64,000 nucleotides of DNA from Segatella hominis (GTDB lineage Bacteria; Bacteroidota; Bacteroidia; Bacteroidales; Bacteroidaceae), in the NCBI RefSeq assembly GCF_019249725.2, contig NZ_CP137559.1, positions 2,781,001-2,845,000 on the forward strand, read 5' to 3'. The translations under genes and the position numbers were made by a program. Position 1 is the first letter of the stretch; each line of letters starts with the position of its first letter. This document shows, piece by piece, positions 8,889-15,014 of this stretch. The notes below the pieces were generated by a model. The model searched no databases. It saw only the letters and a program-made list of their open reading frames with translations, and was not told where the DNA came from.

Positions 8889-9377
8889 ATGAAAAAGAAA
8901 TATGTATTTATGATAATGCTTGCAAGTGTCATAGCAAGTATCACAAGTTGCTCTAACAACAAGAGCAACAAAGAAGAAAATGGAATGGATTCTGTCGCTA
9001 TAGCTCAAGCTAAGGCTGACAGTATTGCAAGAGTTGATAGTATCGCTCGTGCTGATAGCATCGCTAAAGCTGACAGTATAGCTAAAGCAAATAATCTTGT
9101 TGTCGGTATGAAAGTAAGTGAGGCTTTGCAGAAGCCTGGGGTCAAGAAAGCCTGCATTGACGGTTTTGACGGATTGCATGAAGGAGAAAAATTGATTTTG
9201 ATACAAAATGGTAAGAAGTTCCTTACTAATATAGGCTATACCATAAGAACAGGATATCCACTTTGCAGCAATCTAAAGTTCGATATGATGCCTGATTCTT
9301 ATGAGCAAGATCTCACTTTAGTTAGAGCTAAAGACTGCACAGCATCCGCAAAAATTATAAAAGAACTAAAAAAATAA
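8889..9377 (+). CDS. Small lipoprotein with DSIA repeats
   Basis: 162 residues. The signal peptide ends in the lipobox ITSC near residue 21, followed by SNNKSNKEENG. Residues ~38-68 contain five imperfect six-residue repeats of the form (A/V)DSIA(R/K), encoded by an 18-bp DNA repeat at about 9016-9088. Such DSIA runs are common in Bacteroidota lipoproteins as helical spacers after the lipid anchor. The C-terminal ~95 residues (VVGMKVSEALQKPGVKKAC) form a small globular domain with four cysteines in the mature part, perhaps disulfide-linked in the periplasm. It is followed after 4 bases by another lipoprotein, so the two are co-translated. Function unknown. Confidence 0.65.
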   Translation: MKKKYVFMIMLASVIASITSCSNNKSNKEENGMDSVAIAQAKADSIARVDSIARADSIAKADSIAKANNLVVGMKVSEALQKPGVKKACIDGFDGLHEGEKLILIQNGKKFLTNIGYTIRTGYPLCSNLKFDMMPDSYEQDLTLVRAKDCTASAKIIKELKK

Positions 9378-9381
9378 GCAC

Positions 9382-9888
9382 ATGAGACATTTACTTTTTT
9401 CAACCTTAGCACTTTGCTTAATTGCATCATTAACCTCTTGCGGCAACAAACAAGCCCAAACTACAGGCGATACAGACAGTACGGCAACTAAGGACACAAT
9501 TGTCGCAGAAAAAGTTGAGCCACAGGTTGATTCAACCAAGATTTTTAGCGATACAGTTGCTCAAAGAGAGAAAATGACATACAAGGTAACCAGCCAGGTG
9601 GAAGACGACATCGTATATGATGACGAAAGAGACTTAAACAAGAGCACTTACACAGTATCTTTACGCATCACATTTAAGAGTAATGGAAAAGTTAGCATCA
9701 AGGAAGTTATTCAAGATGAGGGCTCTTGGAGTGGAGAATGGGAATCTAATGGCTATGATGTAACCATTTATACCAAAGAGTTCACTCTGAAAGGTACAAT
9801 ATCAGAGGATTATAAAACCTTTAAGCTTTCCTCTGAATCTATCCGTAAGTTAAGCTGGGATGGTTCTAGAAAATTGAAACTTCAATAA
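9382..9888 (+). CDS. Small lipoprotein, hypothetical, last gene of envelope operon
   Basis: 168 residues with lipobox LTSC near residue 20, then GNKQAQTTGDTDSTATKD, a Thr/Asp-rich low-complexity linker to about residue 60. The C-terminal ~100 residues alternate strands (TYTVSLRITFKSNGKVSI, GYDVTIYTKEFTLKGTIS) and look like a lipocalin-like or small beta-sandwich domain. That would resemble the generic META/lipocalin-type lipoproteins of the phylum. It ends the co-directional run, just before a bidirectional terminator at 9899-9937. Its function is unknown. The context suggests it belongs with the 8889 lipoprotein and perhaps the barrel protein upstream. Confidence 0.6.
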   Translation: MRHLLFSTLALCLIASLTSCGNKQAQTTGDTDSTATKDTIVAEKVEPQVDSTKIFSDTVAQREKMTYKVTSQVEDDIVYDDERDLNKSTYTVSLRITFKSNGKVSIKEVIQDEGSWSGEWESNGYDVTIYTKEFTLKGTISEDYKTFKLSSESIRKLSWDGSRKLKLQ

Positions 9889-9898
9889 CTTTATTACA

Positions 9899-9937
9899 CT
9901 CACGCCTTTTCCTATGATATAAAGAAAAAGGCGTGAG
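9899..9937. terminator. Bidirectional terminator between convergent genes
   Basis: A perfect 12-bp stem, CTCACGCCTTTT (9899-9910) with AAAAGGCGTGAG (9926-9937). It lies between the plus-strand lipoprotein gene ending at 9888 and the minus-strand kinase gene ending at 9976, with T-rich sequence on both sides. Confidence 0.8.
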
Positions 9938-9975
9938 AGTTTCTTATTAAAGTAAAACTTTTCATAAAAATACCG

Positions 9976-11241
9976 TTATTTATATTCCTCAATATTTCTG
10001 AAACATCCCCAGACCGACCGCCGGTAAGCCGCAGCACTACCTTTAGGCACATAGAGAACAACATGCTCAAAACAAGCGAGATTGAAGACATCGGGCATCT
10101 TCACCTTCCAGATATCATTGCCTAGTACAGGTGGCGTCTTGCAACGAAAAGAGATGCTTTCAAGCTGCGGACTGTCATCAAAGATATGCTTCATCACATG
10201 AAGGTCTGGATTATCTGGAAACATAATCCGCCGAAGCTGAGGAAGTGCGGCAAAAGCGCTGTCTTCTATTTCATCCACCCGATAACTCATGCCCTGATAA
10301 TTTACCGATAGCGGTATCTCTATAACCGAATCTTTCTCATTGGCAGCACAAACGGTCACCAGACCTCCGCCCCACGATTTATACTCCAGATTGCCAACCG
10401 TAAAATGAGCAACCACATCGTATAGCTCAGCAGGTTTCGTCACCTTATTATATATTGCAACACCGGAAGCCACCAGCACCAGGAAAAAGGTAATCCAAAC
10501 CATGGTTACCAGGCGATGCTGGAACGACCAGATATGCATGCGCAAAGAATGAACATTAGGATAGCGCTGCTCCATAGGACAGAGACATCGCTTAATCACC
10601 CAACGGTAAGAGAGACCGAGATGCATCTCTTTCAGAATGACACCTAAGCTATAGATATCATTGCGCACATCAGGCATACTATCCTTCTGCTGCTCAGGAG
10701 AAACGTAGCCATCTGTACCTGCAGGACTCTTCAGGATAGCATAACTGTCGGCATCTGACAAGCCGAAATCTATCAGCTTGATGGTTCCCCCATTTCGGGC
10801 TACCATAATATTGGCTGGTTTTAAGTCGCGATGCACTATCTGCTGGTCATGCACATATTCCATCACCTGCAAGAGCTGCCGAACTATCTGGCTCCGCTCT
10901 GCGCAGGAATGCTTCTGGGTGAGCCATTCATCAAGCGTCACTCCGTCCACCCATTCCATCACGATACATCTGCCATACCCCTCAACTTCTTCCAAACCTT
11001 CTACCTTTACGATGCCCGGATGATCCAGGCGAGCCAGAATATCATATTCTTTCTGCTGAAGTTGCAAATAGGTTGAATCAAAACGTACATCGGGGGCTAA
11101 CGCTTTCAATATCCACCACTGTCCATTGCGCTTGGCACGGAACAGGATATTAAAACCGCTAGACGAGAGTTCGGAGATTTCTGTATAAGATTCCGTAACT
11201 TCGCCAACAAGAGGGAAAATAAAACCTGACACTTGATTCAT
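9976..11241 (-). CDS. Membrane-anchored Ser/Thr kinase with BspA-like exterior domain
   Basis: From the ATG at 11241 the product has 421 residues. The kinase domain spans ~15-240: lysine in WWILKALAP (K46), catalytic loop IVHRDLKPAN (D139), LIDFGLSD (D158) and the PAGTDGYVSPEQ activation segment, with a normal APE-like motif. The Gly-rich loop is degenerate (SSSGFNILF). One membrane helix (VTMVWITFFLVLVASGVAIY) at ~244-264 is followed by ~155 outside residues. These resemble BspA-type leucine-rich repeats (YRVDEIEDSAFAALPQLRRIMFP, then VLYVPKGSAAAYR). A longer reading frame reaches 11304, but a TTTG-N19-TAACTTTG promoter at 11247-11277 lies inside it, so the short start is preferred. It is likely a sensor kinase linking the envelope to Hanks-type signalling. 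Confidence 0.85.
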   Translation of the reverse strand: MNQVSGFIFPLVGEVTESYTEISELSSSGFNILFRAKRNGQWWILKALAPDVRFDSTYLQLQQKEYDILARLDHPGIVKVEGLEEVEGYGRCIVMEWVDGVTLDEWLTQKHSCAERSQIVRQLLQVMEYVHDQQIVHRDLKPANIMVARNGGTIKLIDFGLSDADSYAILKSPAGTDGYVSPEQQKDSMPDVRNDIYSLGVILKEMHLGLSYRWVIKRCLCPMEQRYPNVHSLRMHIWSFQHRLVTMVWITFFLVLVASGVAIYNKVTKPAELYDVVAHFTVGNLEYKSWGGGLVTVCAANEKDSVIEIPLSVNYQGMSYRVDEIEDSAFAALPQLRRIMFPDNPDLHVMKHIFDDSPQLESISFRCKTPPVLGNDIWKVKMPDVFNLACFEHVVLYVPKGSAAAYRRSVWGCFRNIEEYK

Positions 11242-11246
11242 AACTG

Positions 11247-11277
11247 CAAAGTTAGCATAAAAAAGTGATTTAACAAA
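11247..11277 (-). promoter_or_regulatory. Consensus promoter of the kinase gene, apparently leaderless
   Basis: On the minus strand this reads TTTG (11277-11274), 19 bases, then TAACTTTG (11254-11247), a full match to the Bacteroidota -33/-7 promoter. Only five bases separate the -7 box from the ATG at 11241, so the transcript should start at or within a few bases of the start codon. Confidence 0.8.
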
Positions 11278-11338
11278 GAGAAAGAAAGAAATTTGGTGCA
11301 ACATAGAGGATAACTCAATTTTTTGTTGTATTTTTGCA

Positions 11339-11346
11339 GGCGAAAT
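11339..11346 (+). promoter_or_regulatory. Promoter -7 box for the epimerase/lipid operon
   Basis: TATTTTTG followed by CAGG, 19 bases before the ATG at 11366. It matches TAnnTTTG; the -33 element is not clear. It probably drives 11366 onward. Confidence 0.6.
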
Positions 11347-11365
11347 TGCAATTTTATAATCATTA

Positions 11366-12361
11366 ATGAAGATTTTAGTAACAGGTGCTTCGGGTTTTAT
11401 CGGGAGCTACATTGTGGAGGAAGCTCTCCGACAAGGCATGGAAACATGGGCAGCAGTACGCCCTTCAAGTTCCAGAAAATACCTGCAAGACGAGCGCATC
11501 CATTTCATCAACCTCAATCTTTCTTCTAAGGAAGAACTTATCAGCCAGTTAGACGGACAGGAGTTCGCCTATGTGGTTCATGCGGCAGGCGCTACCAAGT
11601 GTCTGCATGCAGAAGATTTCTATCGTGTGAACACCGAGGGTACCAAAAATCTCGTAGGTGCGCTTATCGCCCTCAAGATGCCTATCAAGCGGTTTGTATT
11701 CGTCAGCTCGCTCAGCATCTTCGGTGCCATCAGAGAAGAACAGCCTTATCAGGAAATCACGGAACATGATACGCCCCACCCTAACACGGCTTACGGCAAG
11801 AGCAAATGGGAAGCAGAGAAATATCTGGATAGCCTCGGCATCCAGTTCCCTTATATCATCCTGCGACCTACCGGCGTATATGGTCCAAGAGAGAAGGACT
11901 ATTTCCTGATGGCAAAAAGCATCAAGCAGCATGTGGACTTTGCCGTGGGATACAAGCGCCAGGACATCACCTTCGTATATGTACAGGACGTGGTGCAGGC
12001 CGTCTTCCTCGCTCTCGATCATGGTATGAACGGCAGAAAATACTTCCTCAGCGACGGAGGTGTTTATCAATCTACTGCATTCAGCGACCTGATCAGAAAG
12101 GAACTTGACAATCCTTGGATGCTGCGTATCAAAGCTCCTATCTGGGTTTTGCGCATCGTAACATTCTTCGGCGAATACATCGGCAGAATAACCGGAAAGA
12201 TGTCAGCGCTCAACAATGACAAATACAACATCCTGAAACAGCGCAACTGGCGATGTGATATTGAACCAGCCATGGACGAGTTGGGCTATCATCCACATTA
12301 TCCTCTGGAGCGTGGCGTAAAACTCGCCATCAAATGGTACAAGGAAAACCATTGGCTCTGA
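11366..12361 (+). CDS. NAD(P)-dependent epimerase/reductase (extended SDR)
   Basis: 331 residues, cytoplasmic. The nucleotide-binding motif TGASGFIG is at residues 6-13. The active-site triad is visible as VSSLS (Ser near 117) and YGKSK (Tyr/Lys near 145), followed by RPTGVYGPREKDYF. This is the extended short-chain dehydrogenase family, often labelled dihydroflavonol-4-reductase-like. It is followed by a PAP2-family membrane enzyme. From memory, a very similar Bacteroides protein has been described as a 3-ketosphinganine reductase, so a sphingolipid ketone reduction role is possible here. That is a hypothesis from recall and gene context, not shown by the sequence. The frame remains open for 28 codons after the TGA stop. 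Confidence 0.8.
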   Translation: MKILVTGASGFIGSYIVEEALRQGMETWAAVRPSSSRKYLQDERIHFINLNLSSKEELISQLDGQEFAYVVHAAGATKCLHAEDFYRVNTEGTKNLVGALIALKMPIKRFVFVSSLSIFGAIREEQPYQEITEHDTPHPNTAYGKSKWEAEKYLDSLGIQFPYIILRPTGVYGPREKDYFLMAKSIKQHVDFAVGYKRQDITFVYVQDVVQAVFLALDHGMNGRKYFLSDGGVYQSTAFSDLIRKELDNPWMLRIKAPIWVLRIVTFFGEYIGRITGKMSALNNDKYNILKQRNWRCDIEPAMDELGYHPHYPLERGVKLAIKWYKENHWL

Positions 12362-12474
12362 TTTCTGATCAAGGATCCGAAAAAGAAGGATTATTTGACA
12401 GGAAGGCCTAAAGGATTTGGCAGAAAACCCGACAAGATAAAGAAATAGATATTCATAAAGTTCAAAGAAAAAAC

Positions 12475-13446
12475 GTGATAAAAGATTATTTTAAGATAGA
12501 GAAGAACCCGAAAAAAGGGCTGTTGGCGCTGGAATGGGTAATGCTCGCCTATATGATTCTGACAGTAGCAACCATGCTCTTCACTTACACCAAACTCATG
12601 AATCCCGAATCCATGATCTGGGGTCGCATCAGAGTGCTTGTGATGACGGGAGCGCTATGGGGTGTATATCGCATGGTGCCTTGCAGGGCTACTAAACTTG
12701 TGAGAGTGGCGGCTCAGATGGCGCTGCTGGCATGGTGGTATCCGGATACTTACGAGATCAACCGCATGTTCCCCAACCTCGACCACGTGTTCGCAGGATG
12801 GGAACAGCAGCTTTTCGGTTGCCAGCCTTCACTCCTTTTCTCCAAAGCCCTACCTTGGGCTGTGGTAAGCGAACTGATGGATATGGGCTATTTCATGTAT
12901 TATCCGATGATAGCAGCCGTCGTATTCTTCTATTTCTTCTGCAGATACAGGGAGTTTGAGCGCATTTCCTTCGTAATGCTCGCCTCATTCTTCATCTATT
13001 ATGTGATATTCATCTACGTGCCGGTAGCCGGTCCTACCTTCTATTTTGATGCTGTAGGCGTACGCGAAATCACCAAGGGAATATTCCCAGCCATGGGCGA
13101 TTATTTCAACACCCATACCAACTGTCTACCGTCTCCAGGCTACACCGACGGTATATTCTATCATCTGGTAGAGGATGCCAAGGCTGCAGGCGAACGACCA
13201 ACGGCAGCTTTCCCAAGTTCGCACGTCGGAATCAGTACCATCTGCATGCTGATGGCATGGCATACAGGAAATCGCAAGTTGGTATATATCCTCCTGCCAT
13301 TCTATGTGTTCCTCTGCATGGCTACCGTTTACATCCAGGCACATTATCTCATCGATGCCCTGGCAGGTTTTGTTTCTGCCGTCGTCATCTACTTCCTGCT
13401 GATGTATCTTTCCAAGGGAATGACAGAGAAAGTTGGAATAAGATAA
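12475..13446 (+). CDS. PAP2-family membrane phosphatase/phosphotransferase
   Basis: 323 residues from a GTG start; an ATG at 12541 would remove the cytoplasmic N-terminus. About six hydrophobic segments are seen. The PAP2 signatures are FPSSHVG (near residue 247) and YIQAHYLIDALAG (near 295), which hold the nucleophilic and acid/base histidines. The family removes phosphate from lipids (diacylglycerol or undecaprenyl type) or moves phospho-headgroups, as in inositol-phosphorylceramide synthases. A periplasm-facing active site is expected. The long region between the early helices and the PSSH motif (LPSPGYTDGIFYHLVEDA) is of the IPC-synthase/AUR1-like type rather than a minimal PAP2. Pairing with the SDR gene upstream suggests lipid headgroup chemistry, by inference. 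Confidence 0.8.
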   Translation: MIKDYFKIEKNPKKGLLALEWVMLAYMILTVATMLFTYTKLMNPESMIWGRIRVLVMTGALWGVYRMVPCRATKLVRVAAQMALLAWWYPDTYEINRMFPNLDHVFAGWEQQLFGCQPSLLFSKALPWAVVSELMDMGYFMYYPMIAAVVFFYFFCRYREFERISFVMLASFFIYYVIFIYVPVAGPTFYFDAVGVREITKGIFPAMGDYFNTHTNCLPSPGYTDGIFYHLVEDAKAAGERPTAAFPSSHVGISTICMLMAWHTGNRKLVYILLPFYVFLCMATVYIQAHYLIDALAGFVSAVVIYFLLMYLSKGMTEKVGIR

Positions 13447-13470
13447 AAATTCACAATAGTACAAAAAGAC

Positions 13471-13545
13471 ATGACCATCAAGAAAGATGGTGATTATCAA
13501 GTATATTATCCAATAACATTATATAATAAAGTAGAATTCATCTAG
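13471..13545 (+). CDS. Possible 24-residue small protein before miaB
   Basis: An ATG at 13471 opens a short frame, MTIKKDGDYQVYYPITLY and a few more residues, ending at TAG four bases before the miaB ATG. The product is mixed polar/aromatic with no membrane segment. The stop-to-start spacing is compatible with translational coupling to miaB. It could equally be chance sequence in the leader, so confidence is low. Confidence 0.2.
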   Translation: MTIKKDGDYQVYYPITLYNKVEFI

Positions 13546-13549
13546 AACA

Positions 13550-14884
13550 ATGAAGAAACTATTTATTGAAACTTACGGCTGCCAGATGAACGTGGCTGAC
13601 AGCGAAGTTGTAGCCTCTGTGATGCAGATGGCTGGTTATGAAATCTGTGAGAAAGAAGAAGATGCTGATGCTATTTTTCTTAACACATGCAGTATCCGAG
13701 AGAATGCGGAAAACAAGATTTATCATCGCCTCGACACCCTTCATGCTGAGCAGAAAAAGGGCAGAAAGGTAATCCTCGGTGTGTTGGGCTGTATGGCTGA
13801 GCGAGTGAAGGATGACCTCATCCAGAACCACTATGCCAACCTGGTTTGCGGTCCTGACAGCTATCTCAACCTGCCAGATATGATCGCACAATGCGAAATG
13901 GGCACCAATGCCATCAACATCGAACTTTCCAAGACCGAGACTTACCGTAACATCGTGCCTCAGCGCATCGGTGGCAACAGAGTGAGCGGTTTCGTAAGCA
14001 TCATGCGTGGCTGCAACAATTTCTGCCACTACTGCATCGTACCTTATACTCGCGGACGTGAGCGCAGCCGTGATGCTGAGAGCATCCTTCGAGAGGTTCG
14101 CGATTTGCAGCAGCGTGGTTTCAAGGAGGTTACCCTGCTTGGTCAGAACGTGAACAGTTACGGTCTCTCGCCATCAGGAAAGCGCGAGGAAGGCAGTCTT
14201 TCCTTTGCGGAACTCCTCCACATGGTAGCCCAGGCTGTACCAGATATGCGCGTGCGCTTCACCACCTCTAACCCAGAGGATATGACCGAAGACATCCTCC
14301 ATGCCATCGCCGAAGAGCCAAACCTCTGCAAGCATATCCACTTCCCTGCACAGAGCGGAAGCAACAAGATACTGAAGCTGATGAACCGCAAATACACCCG
14401 CGAGGAATATCTGCAGCGCATCGCTGACATCAAGCGCATCATCCCAGGCTGCGGCATCACTACCGACATCTTCGTGGGTTATCACGACGAAACAGAGGAA
14501 GACCATCAGCAGACCCTCTCGCTGGTGAAAGAAGTTGGCTTCGACAGCGCCTTCATGTTCAAGTATTCAGAGCGCCCGGGCACCTACGCCGCCAAGCACC
14601 TGCCAGACAATGTTTCGGAAGAAACCAAGATAGCCCGCCTCAACGAACTGATCAAACTCCAGACAGAGGTGAGCGCAGAGCAGAACAAGAAAGATGAGGG
14701 TAAGGAATTCACCATCCTCATCGAGAACTTCAGCAAGCGTAGCCGTGAGCAGATGATGGGTCGCACAGAGCAGAACAAGGCGGTAGTCATCGATAAGGGC
14801 AACCACCATATCGGCGAATTCGTAAAGGTTCGCATCACCGGTTCCACCTCTGCTACCCTCTTCGGCGAAGAAGTGAAAGAATAA
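13550..14884 (+). CDS. miaB: tRNA-2-methylthio-N6-dimethylallyladenosine synthase MiaB
   Basis: 444 residues, the usual MiaB length. The N-terminal MTTase domain carries the three cysteines of the auxiliary 4Fe-4S cluster: C11 in YGCQMN, C47 in NTCSIRE and C81 in LGCMAE. The radical-SAM motif C155-x3-C159-x2-C162 is in RGCNNFCHYCIVPYTRG. A TRAM domain occupies the last ~65 residues (TILIENFSKRSREQMMGR). The enzyme methylthiolates i6A37 in tRNAs that read UNN codons. It is a housekeeping gene inserted in a lipid/envelope run and has its own terminator at 14907-14948. The only other radical-SAM methylthiotransferases expected in this phylum (RimO, MtaB) have different motif surroundings, so the assignment is firm. 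Confidence 0.97.
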   Translation: MKKLFIETYGCQMNVADSEVVASVMQMAGYEICEKEEDADAIFLNTCSIRENAENKIYHRLDTLHAEQKKGRKVILGVLGCMAERVKDDLIQNHYANLVCGPDSYLNLPDMIAQCEMGTNAINIELSKTETYRNIVPQRIGGNRVSGFVSIMRGCNNFCHYCIVPYTRGRERSRDAESILREVRDLQQRGFKEVTLLGQNVNSYGLSPSGKREEGSLSFAELLHMVAQAVPDMRVRFTTSNPEDMTEDILHAIAEEPNLCKHIHFPAQSGSNKILKLMNRKYTREEYLQRIADIKRIIPGCGITTDIFVGYHDETEEDHQQTLSLVKEVGFDSAFMFKYSERPGTYAAKHLPDNVSEETKIARLNELIKLQTEVSAEQNKKDEGKEFTILIENFSKRSREQMMGRTEQNKAVVIDKGNHHIGEFVKVRITGSTSATLFGEEVKE

Positions 14885-14906
14885 CTCAAAATAAACAGAA
14901 AATGGC

Positions 14907-14948
14907 ACTTTTACCTACCCAAAACAGGTAAAAGTAGCCTTTTTCTTC
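14907..14948 (+). terminator. Intrinsic terminator after miaB
   Basis: A perfect 10-bp stem, ACTTTTACCT (14907-14916) with AGGTAAAAGT (14926-14935), followed by AGCCTTTTTC. It lies 23 bases after the miaB stop. Confidence 0.85.
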
Positions 14949-14977
14949 ATACTTTTAGCGAAAAAACACAAAATCAT

Positions 14978-15008
14978 TTTGTAGTTTTCTCCAAAAGCAC
15001 TATATTTG
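14978..15008 (+). promoter_or_regulatory. Consensus promoter of the ABC exporter gene, apparently leaderless
   Basis: TTTG (14978-14981), exactly 19 bases, then TATATTTG (15001-15008). The ATG at 15015 follows after only six bases, so the mRNA probably has almost no 5' leader. This also argues against the TTG codon at 15006 as the start, because it lies within the -7 box. Confidence 0.8.
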
Positions 15009-15014
15009 CAGCCT

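Noticed and set aside
11242..11304. Longer N-terminus of the kinase gene
   Set aside because: This stretch contains the -33 and -7 promoter elements, and the extra residues do not belong to the kinase fold.
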